A DNA stretch of 64,000 nt from Cricetomys ansorgei (lineage: Eukaryota; Chordata; Mammalia; Rodentia; Nesomyidae). Below are positions 18,261 through 29,689 of the stretch, in pieces; the first letter of the stretch is position 1, and each line of letters starts with the position of its first letter. Under the pieces are notes generated by a model that saw only the letters and a list, made by a program, of their open reading frames with translations, had not been told where the DNA came from and ran no database searches. The stretch spans positions 808,001 through 872,000 of the forward strand of contig JAMJFZ010004066.1 in assembly GCA_026225945.1 (NCBI GenBank), read 5' to 3'. A program made the translations under genes and the position numbers.

Positions 18261-19890
18261 TTTCCTTGTGATTCCTACACAACCCAGTAAAGCAGCCGTT
18301 TGCATAGAATAGGCACTGAACTAGGCATTCTGGGGCATCTAGAGATGATTTAAAGTGTAAGCATAGGCTCTATGCAAACACCGTGCCATTTTACATAAAG
18401 GACTTGAGGATCCTCGCAAGTCAGTATTGGGGGGCTTGGCCGTTCCCCCCAAGGTAACGCTGTTCTATCTCTTAGCTTACGTCACAGCCTCTTCCTCCGT
18501 CATCTTTCAAGTTTTGCGAATACCCATCCACCTAAGAGGTGGCTGGCTGCTCAGGACTCAGTTTCTCTGATGATCTCACCAGGCCTGCTCCAGCTAGCCA
18601 CTGGTCCTGTCGGTGGGGTGGGGGTGAGGACAGGGAGAGGGCATGTCAGATAAACACAACTAGATCCAGATGGAATACCCGAGAGGGGCCTGATTCATTC
18701 AGCCCTACACAGGGTGTGAAGGATTGCACAGGCCGTGCCAGGATTCCTTTGGGAGCAAAAGGAAGGGACTGGTGGATGGGCAGTCTGGACTTCTGGCCTA
18801 GATTGCCAAAGACCTGGTAGCCTCCAGATCGTGCCAGGCAGGTTTTTAAGCTTGAAGCAGGTTTTCTCCCTCTTGGAACTTTCAGACCACTGGCCTTATC
18901 TTACTCCAAAGTCAAAGGTCAAGGGATGCCTATCCTTCATGCCTGTCTGACCAATACTACAAAATACAAGACAGAAATACAGGGGAACTTTGGGACCTGT
19001 CCTTTCCTGCTGGTCTCGGGCCAACTTCAGACTCTAGAGCCATCTCTCTTCAGAGTAGAGGGTTATGGTGAGAGGAAGAGAGCAGGAAGGTCTATGTATT
19101 CCTCCAGACATCCGGGGCCCTGTTGGAAACGTAGCAGGCTGTATCCCGGAAGACTGTCGCTCTCCTTTGTGTGATGCCTCAAACTCACTGAGAAATTCCA
19201 AAAGGACCACTGTTGATATCCATTTACCCACGGTCAAGAGCAAACCGCTGAGTTCTACAGCGTGTTTTCTAAAAACCAGAGCTTCGAGCAGATGTCCAGA
19301 CAGCTTCAGGCTTGTCTGACCATGGGCCCGGCCTCTCTCCCAGAGGGAAAAGGAATCTTAAAAAGAAAAAAAAAATAGCAAATGCCTTCGTGTAGCTGCA
19401 GCTAGAATGGGAAGCTCTGCTCGGATTTTCCATCTCTTCAGACCTCGTGGACACAGGTTAAAGGAACCACCCGTTTAGGTGGTTTCTTTAGCCAGCAGAG
19501 ATTGGGCAAGCCCTCCTCAGGCAAAGCTCTTCCTTGATCACCATATCCTGACATCTCTAACATTATGGGCTCTCCTTCTAACCGAAAATATAGCACCTGT
19601 ATTATCCGGGGGGCAGGGAGGGGTGCATGACCTTTTCCCAGGGGGCTACGAGTGTTTGTACCCAATGAACAGCCGCTACCTCAGCTGCGCATGCTCTGTT
19701 GCATGTTCAGCCGCTTTATATTGATCAGGGAGCCGGGTCCCACCTTCACGGTGGAGGAGATCAGGCAGTAGGCAATCTGACATTTGCATGTGCATACCTG
19801 TGCCTATGCAGCATCCCGAAGGGTCTAACTGCTTTTTAAATGGCCTTTAAATAGGTTTCTCTATTTCTCACCTACCTACCCCTCCTCTGA
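18261..19890. other. Intergenic; no gene or clear repeat
   Basis: Mixed-composition single-copy sequence. Short open frames occur on both strands without splice signals or family likeness. I see nothing I can name. Confidence 0.4.
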
Positions 19891-19894
19891 GGAA

Positions 19895-20050
19895 AGACGT
19901 GGTTAGCACAGGAGTCAGAAGGCCTGGAATTAGGCTCCTTCTACGCTACCTCTCAGCTGCGGATCCGGGCAATCTATTCATCTTGTCTGTCCCTCACTTT
20001 CCCCATCTGAAAAAAAAAAATGAGTCTCCAAATAGAATTGCATGCATAAT
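19895..20050 (+). repeat. MIR-like ancient SINE relic
   Basis: The order 'gcacaggagtcagaaggcct', 'gctacctctcagctgcggat', 'ctttccccatctgaaaaaaa' follows MIR from box B to the 'cctcatctgtaaaatgg' segment. Confidence 0.6.
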
Positions 20051-20311
20051 TTTTAGCTCTGGGAAACTAAGAGAGTGAACCAAATGGGCCCAGCCCTTGC
20101 AAAGCACCCGGGCCTGTTTAATCCTGGATAGGGAAGAGCCAAGGACCCTTTAGTGCTTGGAGCGCAGGGGAGAAAGGAGTGGGTTTCACTCAGTGAGGAA
20201 GGGAGGTGGAAATCACCCCTTCCAACTGTCTTGTTTTGATGAACAAGGCCCACAGCTGGTGCTGTACCGACATGAGTCCGTGTTGCTTGAGAGGAGAGAA
20301 AAAAACGTGCA

Positions 20312-20325
20312 GCGCCATCTTGTGG
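20312..20325 (-). promoter_or_regulatory. CTCF-type motif
   Basis: On the minus strand it reads CCACAAGATGGCGC, which matches the CTCF core CCASYAGRKGGCRS at 13 of 14 positions. It lies at the left edge of the enhancer-like block. Binding is not shown by sequence alone. Confidence 0.5.
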
Positions 20326-20340
20326 TCCGAAAAAGATACA

Positions 20341-21140
20341 TGGGTTCCAATCGCAATACTTTATTGGATTTTATATGACATTAGCAGGTGTAAATAAATT
20401 GCATGCTATTACACCCTCAATTCCTCCCATATGGTCGGGCAGCATTTAAAGTGGTCAGCAAATGTTGACAGCAATCTCTGCTTGTCCCACTAACACATTT
20501 ACCACAAGTAATTAACTTAACTACCTGATAAAAATGTCATTGGCATGTTGTACTGCTTGCTATTGTCTGAAAAGACTTTGACTGACAGTCCCTTGTGTCG
20601 TTCCTCGGTTATCTTTATAGGCACATAATCAAATCCAAATGTGATCATTATTTTATGATTTGATTAAAGTAAACAGCCAAACCGCGTAATCACGATCCCG
20701 GGAAGATTTATTCTCCGCTTCAATGATGGGCTTTGGGCTTTTATATTATTAGAAGACAATAGCCAATTAGTCTGATTGCTTTGTGACGCTGTCAGATGCT
20801 GCGCAGCCACGCCCTCCGTATGAATGTAATCCATCAGCAGGATCCCACTGGCTCTGGCATATCAATTTGTATGCTTTCAGGATTCCTGTTGCTGCTGCCG
20901 GAGCGGTCACCGTTTCATGCAAGCCTTTCATTGCCTTCCAAACAGGAGCGACACAAGCTGAGTTTCATGAACCATGGCGAGCGTGCCCGCCTGCCTGGGG
21001 TCAGATTGGCAGAGGGTGAATGGCAAAGCAGCAGCTGCCTGAGCCTGGGTGGCTGCGGCTCCACACAGGCCGATGAGCTGCGGATCCAGGCTGTTATAAA
21101 CGGCCTGAACAATGGGAAACAATGGCTGCTTCAGCTGTAA
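20341..21140. promoter_or_regulatory. Enhancer-like conserved-looking block
   Basis: About 800 bases free of rodent repeats and AT-rich, dense in regulatory words: TCF-like ttgattaaag (20660s), TTTATGA of the Cdx/posterior Hox type, several taatca/aatta cores, a Runx-like aaccgcg, and an octamer-like tatcaatttgtatgc (20859-20873). This texture is typical of deeply conserved developmental enhancers. The window is on the flank of the ParaHox gene region. Not testable here without alignment. Confidence 0.45.
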
Positions 21141-21284
21141 CTGGTGAAGAAGGAGTGTGTGCCTTTTCCACACAGACTTCAGTCCTCAAATAGGCAAACG
21201 GTCTTCCGTGTAAGCTGGGCGTGCATTCTCCTCTAGCATACTTGTGATAAAAGACACCTCAAAAAAAAAAAAAAGTAACAATTG

Positions 21285-21484
21285 AGCCTGGAGAAATGAC
21301 TCAGTGGTAAAGAGTTTTCACTGCTGTTGCTCAGGGTGCAGATTCTATTCCCAGCACCCACATGGTGGCTCACGGGCCAACTCCAGTTCTGGGGAATCTC
21401 TGATGCCCTCTTATGGCCTCTATGGGTACTGCACTTACTGTGGTGAACAGACAAATGTGCAAACAAAACATCCAAACACATAAA
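21285..21484 (+). repeat. B2/B3-type SINE
   Basis: Preceded by an A13 run; head gcctggagaaatgactcagt, body 'ttcccagcacccacatggtg', 'tgatgccctcttatggcctc' and a CA-rich end. Confidence 0.85.
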
Positions 21485-21489
21485 CTTCT

Positions 21490-21682
21490 CTTTTTGTTTT
21501 TATTTTTTATATTTGGTTGGTTGGTTGTTTGGCTTGGTTTCTCAAGACAGGGTTTCTCTGTGTATCCCTGACTGTTCTGAAACTCACTCGGTAGACCAGG
21601 CTGGCCTCAAACTCACAGAGACTCTCCTGCCTCTGCCTCCCGAGTGCTGGGATTAAAGATGTAGCCGCCACCGCCTGGCTGC
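21490..21682 (-). repeat. B1 SINE, antisense
   Basis: A long T/GGTT-rich start followed by ctcaagacagggtttctctg, gtagaccaggctggcctcaa and tgcctcccgagtgctgggat. It abuts the preceding B2-type copy. Confidence 0.92.
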
Positions 21683-22300
21683 AACATTTTTAATGTAACA
21701 ATTTTTAGAGTTTTTCTCCCTCAGTCTAAAGAGTTGTCAGGAACCAACAGGTTCTTCTGCTAACTAGATGACTTCTCAACACCCTGCCCAGTGCTGGCAG
21801 GAAGTGGTCTTTGCTGGCCTATATTGCTGAAGGCCATGTCTCAAGACCACAACTGTGGAGACAGTAAGGCCTTCTTACAGTGTTGATGCTTCGGGCATTC
21901 ACAGATTCAGGCTGTGCCTTTGGCCATGTATTTGAAAGGCTAAGATAGAATCAGACCAATCCATAAAACCCAGTTTCCCGTGTCCTGAAGGCATATCTGG
22001 TTTGTCCACACCCATCCAGCCCCCGACTCCTGAGGCAACCTGATCTTTGCCCAGAGGATACGCAGGTGCCTGCCAGCCCCAGCCCTGAGCCACATGGGCC
22101 TCTGAGCTCACTGACTTCCTGTAGGGAGTGCTTAAGTGCCTATTTACCAGCTCCTGGCTCCACTGGTCTCGTCCTGGTTCCGCCCATGCCCTGTGCCTCC
22201 CTAGCAAGAGGTTAAGTGCCACGGGAGCAGCAGGCTCCTGCTGACGAGCAGGTGGCAGCACCCATTTGCTTGCTCAGTAAATGCTGATCCCGTGCCAAAA
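21683..22300. other. Intergenic, possibly ending in a retrocopied 3' end
   Basis: No known repeat was recognised. The segment ends in cagtaaatgctgatcccgtg followed at once by a run of about 15 A at 22298-22312, which is how a retroposed transcript end looks (AGTAAA variant signal 15-20 bases before the A run). A one-mismatch CTCF-type word lies at 22245-22258. Confidence 0.35.
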
Positions 22301-22847
22301 AAAAAAAAAAAAGACAACGGACAAACACAACACTTCCTAGATGCAGACTGTGTCCAAGATCCTAGGTCACCCCTAGGTCTGGAGCAAGAGATGGAGACCA
22401 GAGGTTGTCAGAGCAGACATGCTGCCTGCTTCCCCGTGCACTGCTGTCAGTGAATTTGTGTCTGAGCATCTGATAGATGGGCTCTGGGAAGTCCTGGAAG
22501 GGCCAAACATGAAGCATTTGTTCCAGCTTGGGGCTTGTTTAACTCGGGCCCTGGGAGTGCCAAGGCTCTTCCTAGGTTCCTGCTACACTTATCTCAGTGC
22601 AACAGGAAGTCAAGGGGGCATTTGTGCTGCCAATTCCAAATTACCCTCCGCAAACACAGTGCCCTTTACAGGGCAAACACCACCCAGCTCACGAATTGAG
22701 CTATTGAGAGAGAACTTTAGCCACCATTAATGTTTTACAACCTTTCTCAAAAAGTGTCACCTCATCCCCAAACCCCCAAGACTAAGGAGGGACTGCTCCT
22801 GGGTGAGTCTTGGCTGCTGACACTGTAACAGATAGATTTCTTCTGTT

Positions 22848-23025
22848 TGATTGGTTAGTTGGTTGGTTGGTTTGGTTTTTTTGAGACAAGAGTTTCTCTG
22901 TGCAGCCCTGGCTGTCCTACAACTTGTTCCGTAGACCAGGCTGGCCTCAAACTCACAGAGATCTGCCCATCTCTGCTTCCCCCCCACCCCCAAAATACTG
23001 GGATTAAAGGCATGTGCCACCACAT
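22848..23025 (-). repeat. B1 SINE, antisense
   Basis: The GGTT-repeat start, tttgagacaagagtttctct, gtagaccaggctggcctcaa and 'aaaatactgggattaaaggc' are as expected for antisense B1, with an inserted C run near 22980. Confidence 0.92.
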
Positions 23026-23399
23026 AAATAGACTAAATAGACTCTTTCAAACACTTGGCCTTCATCTGGAATGATACAAGGCTAGAGAGTTCCAACACTG
23101 CCCAGCCTCCACCAGAGCTGGGCCTCTGCGGTCAGGCAAGGGAAACTCGTTTTCAGCGAACAGTGTAGTTGCGGGTGAGCGAGTACAGAGTGAAATGCAG
23201 TTTCAGAGGCTGACGCAGCTCCAGCAGCAGCGTGCCAACCGGCCCTCTGCAGGGCACTGTGCTTCATGAATGGCCTGAAAGAAGCCAAGCTGGGATGACT
23301 GTGAGACATGAGGGATGCAGTGGAGTTCCAGAGCCTGTGCCGCCTCCCAGACATGAAGCTTCACTTAAGCAGGACCAGTGTCTAGCATGTAAAAGACAG

Positions 23400-23560
23400 G
23401 AAGCGCTAACAGCTTCATTTTTATAGATGACCAGTGTCCAGTTATTTGCAGCCTGTGAAGTGAGCCATTAGGAGTCAGTACAATTAATTATTCATGCACT
23501 AAAATTAGGCAGAAGTAAAATCCACTGAGAGGACTCGGGGTGAGGGTTAGGTTCCTTCCC
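23400..23560. promoter_or_regulatory. Short enhancer-like AT-rich block
   Basis: Repeat-free and AT-rich, with a dense homeodomain/POU-like core (acaattaattattcatgca near 23485) and several TAAT words. An inference from texture only. Confidence 0.3.
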
Positions 23561-23875
23561 GGAGGCCTGCTGACTGCCTCTGGACAACACAGCACAGCAT
23601 AGTTAGAATTCTTGTAACCTGAAAGGGGATGTTTTGTTACTGGTGCTGTCTTTACAATGACAGATATTCTTGGGTGTTTTGTTTTGTTTTTTTTTTTTTA
23701 GTTTAACTTCCTGTTGTTCACATGACCTTACTGTCTCCATAGTTTGGTGGACTGTTAGCCTAGTACATGGTACTGTGTTTCAGAATGTGCCTGTGCCATT
23801 TTAGTAGCTTCACCTTAACATACAAATACATGCATGACTCATACAGGCACCACCTGTGCCCTGTTACTAAGTCAC

Positions 23876-23876
<1 letters not shown>

Positions 23877-23919
<43 letters not shown>

Positions 23920-23987
23920 AGTATATTGGCATGTGTATGTATGTGTGTATGTGCACTAGTGTGTGGACATTTGTATGTGTGTGTGTG

Positions 23988-24032
<45 letters not shown>
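23877..24032. repeat. Compound (GT)n microsatellite
   Basis: Two long perfect GT runs (about 23877-23912 and 23985-24031) are separated by GTAT/GTGC-rich variants. Alternating purine-pyrimidine DNA of this kind can adopt Z form. Confidence 0.95.
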
Positions 24033-24589
24033 ATGGCAGGTACACAAGCCTGAAAAGATATTAGGTCCCTCAGAGCTGGAGTATCAGGCATTTACAGGCT
24101 GTCTCACTTGGTACATGGGGGCTGGAATCTGAAGTCTGGTTCTCATGGTTGGGCACTTTTAACCGCTGATCCACTCTAGTCCCTGGGTTATAATTGTGTA
24201 TGACTCGATAAATTGTGATTATATTTAATACTCGACACTGAGGATCCCTGACTTCTATCTGACCTGTCAGGCAGCCCCGGGCGTAGCTCAGAGCGGGACT
24301 ATGACTGAAGACAGGCTGTCTGATCCTGTTTCCCACTCTGGCTCCCCTGACTTCCCCAGCTTCTGAGCCTGGCTGTCAGTCTCCACCGCCATCACGGTCA
24401 CCACTCTGAAGCCAGAGCAGAGCTGTGGCTTTGTGCAGACTGAGGTGGGCAGGTCGGCCCTTCAGCCAGTACCGGAAGCTCAACCCCACCATAAAGAGAA
24501 AGGCCAGCCGCAGTTTGGGAATTGGGAAGAGAGTGGCAGCCAGGAGGAAAGCCTCTTGAGGCCATAAAAACCTGCCCCAGGCTACTTCC

Positions 24590-24800
24590 CCAGAAACAAG
24601 GCGTGGGCTTTAAACAGCGTTTTTTATTTCTCTCCCCTGGGAGAATCTTAAGCCCAAACCTTAATTATAAGCCATAAAACTCCAATTCAAATTTTAAAGC
24701 TATTTCCAGATATACACATATCATTTACCCGTGTATTGACTTTACCCCTGGACTACAAGTTCCCCTTCCATTCCTCCGCGTGAATAACTGCATCTGTCTT
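24590..24800. promoter_or_regulatory. Enhancer-like AT-rich block
   Basis: Repeat-free, with taattataagccataaaact (Cdx/Hox-like CATAAAA and TAATTA) and gctttaaacagcg. It ends where a B3-type SINE begins. Texture only. Confidence 0.3.
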
Positions 24801-24857
24801 CTTTATTAGTCAAGTGTAGGTTTTCAAAGTTTGATTCACATCGTATCTCCCTTTAAA

Positions 24858-25070
24858 ATGCTGTTTATTTTATGCGTATGGATGTTGTGCCCACATGTAT
24901 GTTTATGTACCGTATGTGTGCAGTGCCCACAGAGGCCAGAACCGGACACTGGATCCTCTGGGACTGGAGTTACGGGTGATTGTGAGCCTCTGTGTGGGTG
25001 CTGGGAACTGAACCCAGGTCCTCTGCAAGAGCAGCCAGTGCTCTTAACCACTGAGCCATCTCGCCAGCCC
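24858..25070 (-). repeat. B3-type SINE, antisense
   Basis: 'ctgtttattttatgcgtatg', 'ggatcctctgggactggagt', 'tcttaaccactgagccatct' and 'cgccagccct' give a full antisense copy. Confidence 0.9.
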
Positions 25071-25105
25071 TGACACCTTCTTCATAAAGATATCAGATCT
25101 TCGTT

Positions 25106-25258
25106 TCTTTCTGTTTTTGGTTTTCGAGACAGGATTTCTCTGTGTAACCCTGGCTGTCCTGGAACTGGTTCTGTAGACCAGGCTGGCCTCAAACTCACAG
25201 AGATTCTCCTGCCTCTGCCTCCCCAGTGCTGGGACTAAAGCGTGTGCCACCTCCTGGC
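25106..25258 (-). repeat. B1 SINE, antisense
   Basis: 'tttttggttttcgagacagg', 'gtcctggaactggttctgta', 'cagtgctgggactaaagcgt' mark a full antisense B1. Confidence 0.93.
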
Positions 25259-25840
25259 ATCTTCCTGTCTTTCAAAAGAGGATCGGTAAGTTTAAATATA
25301 TGACAAAGCATAACACATTGCCTCAGCTCCCACATCTGCATTTCTGTTGACAGGAACTTGAGCCCTTCTGCTGGGGAATGTTCTAGACCTGCTCCAGCTT
25401 CTAGCTCCTAATTCATGCTGTTCCCATCAGGCTCTGAGAGTCTTTTCTCAGAAGAACTTGTACCTGTGGTCTCTTATGGAGAACGAACTATATTTAAAAT
25501 TATTATTTTAAGAACCATCCTGGGCTGCAGAACACAAAAACTAGCCCTTTATAAGACAAAGCAGGACACTACATTTAGATGTTCGAGTCTCCTGATGTCA
25601 GGATACACAACAGCAAGCAAGAGATAGTTAATTGTTCTTGACCTAAGAACTCTGAAAAAAAGCAGACAGACTGAAACCATCCTTTCTATAATTCAGGGGA
25701 AATAATCACCTACAGATACAACAATCTGTCTTGCAAGAGCGTTGAGAGGAGCGAATCTGCGGGCCGCTGTGACACAGACTCACAATCTTCGTCTGTCACG
25801 TGAGTGCCTTAAGCACTAGCAATTGTATACATGCAAACCA

Positions 25841-25893
25841 TCTTTATTATTATTATTATTATTATTATCATTATTATTATTAATATTATTATC
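25841..25893. repeat. (ATT)n microsatellite
   Basis: About 53 bases of ATT triplets with two small interruptions. Confidence 0.93.
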
Positions 25894-26439
25894 AGGATCT
25901 CACTTTATAGCCTTTGTGACCCTCCTGCCTTAGCCTGCTGAAGGTACATTTCTGTTTCTGAAGGAGGAGCACTGCTTGCTAGGCTTCATGAGTTTTACCT
26001 CTCCTCCCATTTCTAGTAAACCCAGCTGTCAAGGTGGCTCCTGTTGGGAATGGCTAGGAACCACTGATAGACGGACATCTCCCAGTTTTGCATTTCCCAC
26101 ATCTCCCACAGCTCTCGGAACTTTCCCACCGGGGGGTCTGCTCCTGCTAAACTTTCTCCGTAGTTTATGACTGACAAAGCAGTCTCTCCTCTCATATCTC
26201 AAGGCCCAGCGAGACAAGGTCTGTGACTCTTCCTTCCCACACTGCTGATTCCACCCCTGCTCCAGTTCCTGTTCCCAGGCGAGGTGAGGATAGAGCTCTA
26301 TAACCAGCGAGTATAAAACTGGCTGTTGGAACCTAAGACTCCTCCACGAGCTGGTGTTTGTCTAGGCTTGGTCCACAGACCGTAGGTTTGTCTGAACGCC
26401 ACCCAAGTTTTATAGATGAGGTGGGCCAGGGTCTCTTTT

Positions 26440-26720
26440 GGGAAAGATCTTGAGTAAAAAGGTGCCACCTTAAGCAGAATTTTGGAGAGCTTAACTATAA
26501 GTCTAGAATAGTTATTTCATACAGCAAAAGATAAAAGGTTAAACAGTCCTCTGACTAATAGCCAAAAGGTATAGACAGATGACTAAAATATGTATATAGC
26601 CCCATCTGTATTTTGTCCAAATTTCACCTCTGAGGATAAATTTTCATTCAGCAGTCCAAATTAATAAAAGCTTGGGAGGTGCATTTAATAAAGAGCAGAA
26701 ACTTCTGTAACCTTTGCTCA
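26440..26720. promoter_or_regulatory. Enhancer-like AT-rich block
   Basis: Repeat-free and AT-rich, with GATA-like agataaaag, TAAT words and ttaataaagagc. No open frame of note. Possibly conserved; cannot be tested here. Confidence 0.3.
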
Positions 26721-26794
26721 GCCCAAAGATTGCAGAGATACAGAGATGTCACCCACCGAATCCTGTGTGCTGCTAAGGACAGTCACTGTTTAGC

Positions 26795-27050
26795 CCAGCC
26801 TGGCGACAAACACTATAGTCCTCAGCACTCAGGAAGCTGAGTCAGGAAGATCTTGAGTTTGAAACCAGCCTGGGATATACCATAAGACCTCATCTCAAAC
26901 AATCAAAACCAAATGCTGAGTATGGTAGTGCCCGCCTTTAATCCAGTACTAGGGAGGCAGAGACAGGTCATCGGATCTCTGTGAGCTCAAGGTCAGCCTG
27001 GTCTGTCTAGTGAGTTCTAGGACAGCCAAGGGCTACATAGTGCTACCCTG
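26795..27050 (+). repeat. Two diverged B1-type SINEs in tandem
   Basis: The first (26795-26905) keeps 'tcagcactcaggaagctgag' and 'gaaaccagcctgggatatac'. The second (26917-27050) keeps 'tgcccgcctttaatccagta' and 'caaggtcagcctggtctgtc'. Confidence 0.75.
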
Positions 27051-27052
27051 GA

Positions 27053-27092
27053 TCATCATCATCATCATCTTCATCATCATCATCATCATCAT
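27053..27092. repeat. (ATC)n microsatellite
   Basis: About 40 bases of ATC triplets with one CTT interruption. It lies at the tail of the B1 copy before it. Confidence 0.92.
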
Positions 27093-27589
27093 AGGTTTAG
27101 TTAAATATTATTTGAATCCTGATTCTCATAAAGCTCCAGTATTTTCAAAGACCTACAGCTTCCCTGATCACTGGCCCCCTCTGCACAGCACGCATGGGAA
27201 TTTAACAGCTAATAAGCATTCTAATGGCCACCATGCATTCCTCAAAACAGTGAATAGATTACCATGTGTAGGCAAAATAAATTTTGGTTCATTGCCTCTG
27301 TTTTGGACCCTCTGTGCATTTTCCGACTCTGATCCTTTTCCAAGGAAGGAGTCGTGCTTTCTTACTTGCCCCTTGTCAAATCCAAGCTAAAGACGTCTCG
27401 AAAAAAAAGAAGAGCACGTGCTTCCCAGGTGTCCTGTCGTGTCCCACCCCATTACCACTAATCGTAGCATTGATGCTGACGGCGCTGGCTCTGGCGTTGG
27501 GCAGCACTGTCCCGTGCAAACAGCAACTGTTTGGTGCAAGTTGGCTGTCGTGGAACCCATTCCTAACCTCCCTGGACCTTGCGCTTATC

Positions 27590-27665
27590 ACCTGCATAAA
27601 GAGGACAGTACAGCTGGTTTGACAGGGCTGTTGAAGGAAATAAAGGAGACCATAATGTAACATAA
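27590..27665 (+). repeat. MIR-like fragment
   Basis: 'cacctgcataaagaggacag' to 'gggctgttgaaggaaataaa' resembles the 3' part of MIR ('atctgtaaaatgggg ... gttgtgaggatta'). Confidence 0.4.
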
Positions 27666-27889
27666 ACATGTTGATGTGACTGGTTTGACCCTTATGTCGG
27701 TAAGGTGTAACTATACCAGCCTATGTCAGTCAGGAAATCACTGGTTTAAAGTCCAAAGGAAAGCTATCCTCCGCTTCGGTTCCCATGCAATAGCTTCTGG
27801 AAGGTTCTCGACTTCTCTGATTACGTGGGTCCGCCCGTGCACAGAGCAGTCCTTCATTCTCTTGGACTCCTTCCCTCTTATTGCTGTTA

Positions 27890-28102
27890 TTATTTATTTT
27901 ACGTATATGGATGTAGCTGCGTGTGTGTGTGTGTGTGTGCTCCGTGTGCATTTAGTGTCCACGGGGGTCAGAAGAAGGCATGGGATCCCCCAGAACTCAG
28001 GTTACAGACGGTTGCGAGCTGCCACGTGGGTGCTGGGAATCAAACCCGGGTCTTCAGAAAGAGCGGCCAGACCTCTTAACCACTGAGTCATCTCCCCAGC
28101 CC
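27890..28102 (-). repeat. B3-type SINE, antisense
   Basis: 'attatttattttacgtatat', a short GT run, 'gggatcccccagaactcagg' and 'ttaaccactgagtcatctcc' give a full antisense copy. Confidence 0.9.
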
Positions 28103-28501
28103 CTAGACTCTTGCTTTTGGAGTACCATTTCACATACTTAAAGTTTAAGGGATGGCAGTGGCGTTTATAATTCTGGGCTTGAGATGGGGATGATAGATAG
28201 AGCAGGCCCTGGGCCTCTGGTTCCTCTGTCTTAACTTGGAGGACCTGGGAACACCTCCTCAGAGGCCTTCAGAGAATTTTCAGAGGCTGGGAGGGGCCTG
28301 AAAGAAATGTCCTTCTGTCTCGCCCTTTGTCTAGTCTCCAGAGATCCCGAGTCCAGGAGGGTCATGTGATTTGATATGAGATGCTTAGATTCTTTCAGCT
28401 CTGCGATAAGAGAAACATTCGAAGATCGAAGATCACTATTGCAGGAAAATGACATTGATAATTGCAGGTGAGATAAAGGATTTTCGGACTCTGTGGGGAT
28501 G

Positions 28502-28740
28502 GAGGAAGAGATGGCTCAGTAGTTAAGTGCACCTGCTGCTCTTGCAGATTCGGTTCCCAACACCTACATGGAAGCTCACGGATGTCTCTAACTCCAGTTC
28601 CAGGTGACCCAATGCCCTCTTCTAGCCTCTTCAGGCAGAAGCAGGTACATCTTTGTGAGTTCAAGGCCAGCCTGGTCTACGTATTTCCAGGATATCCGGG
28701 GCTACATGGAGAGGCCCTGTCTCAAAAAAGAAGAATAAGA
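28502..28740 (+). repeat. B2/B3-type SINE joined to a B1 fragment
   Basis: Head ggaagagatggctcagtagt and body 'ccagttccaggtgacccaat' are followed from about 28630 by B1 sense sequence ('tgagttcaaggccagcctgg', 'gccctgtctcaaaaaagaag'). Confidence 0.8.
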
Positions 28741-29689
28741 GGAAGAAGCAGAAAGAATTTTAGGGATCTAACAACTGAGTGTTATTTGCATACATTTGCA
28801 TATATGCACAATTAATTAGCAGAGAACTGGAATGATGTGGAAAGAAATAGGAAGACTTGCTCTGTGGGGCCAGAAAGAAGAAAAAAATGGGCTGTAAATA
28901 AAGCCACCTTTGCTGGTTCCCAACACTGAGCGAGCGAACTGAGGAACTAACCCTTCTATCCTTCCAACATGCACTTGAACCCTCTCCAGTTGGTCCTCAC
29001 GTTCGTCATCACCAAATAAGTCTACACTAGTGACTCTCTCATAGAAGCAAAGCTTAATCCAGTGACTATTAACCATAGCAACACAGCAGCAAGTACAGTA
29101 ACAGAATGATTGGGTCACCAGTGCCTGGCACTGACTATAAGTGATACGAGGACTTTAAGACTCTCTCTTTGCCTCCCCTAGACTTACAGTCTCCCTAGAG
29201 GGACCCAAGCATATAGATATCTAACTCAAAACTAAAGGGAAAGAAGCTGAAGCACACACATGGTGCCCCAGAGTTAGTGCTGGAAGGCAAAGGCCCACCA
29301 AGGGCATCAGTTCCCAACTCCAACGGTAGCCACATGGCAGTAGTAGATGAAAATCAGCCACACGGGAGATTTTACGCCACAGGAATGGCCAACATTACAA
29401 ATCCCAGGCAAGGGGACAGCCGAACAGGTCATTGTAGACAGAGCCTGAGTTCTCTCCTTGAGTTGTATGCTTAGGGTCTCTGTCCACCCTTGACATTATC
29501 AGTCCTGACTTTGCTTCCCAGCTGTGGCTGCGGAGGAGGGAATTCACAGCAGGACAAGTCTTTTGCGTAGTCATCCCTCCTAACGCTTCCTCCAGAACAC
29601 AGGCTGCGATGTGTGTCGCCCACGTCAAATCTGATGAGCAGAGCCAAAAGCCTGGACAAGTTAACATGGTGGTCGTGGAAAGCCTCCCT

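Noticed and set aside
23767..24132. His/Thr- or Cys/Val-repeat frames over the GT tract (also at 46502, 53883 and 63363-63969)
   Set aside because: Pure translations of dinucleotide microsatellites.
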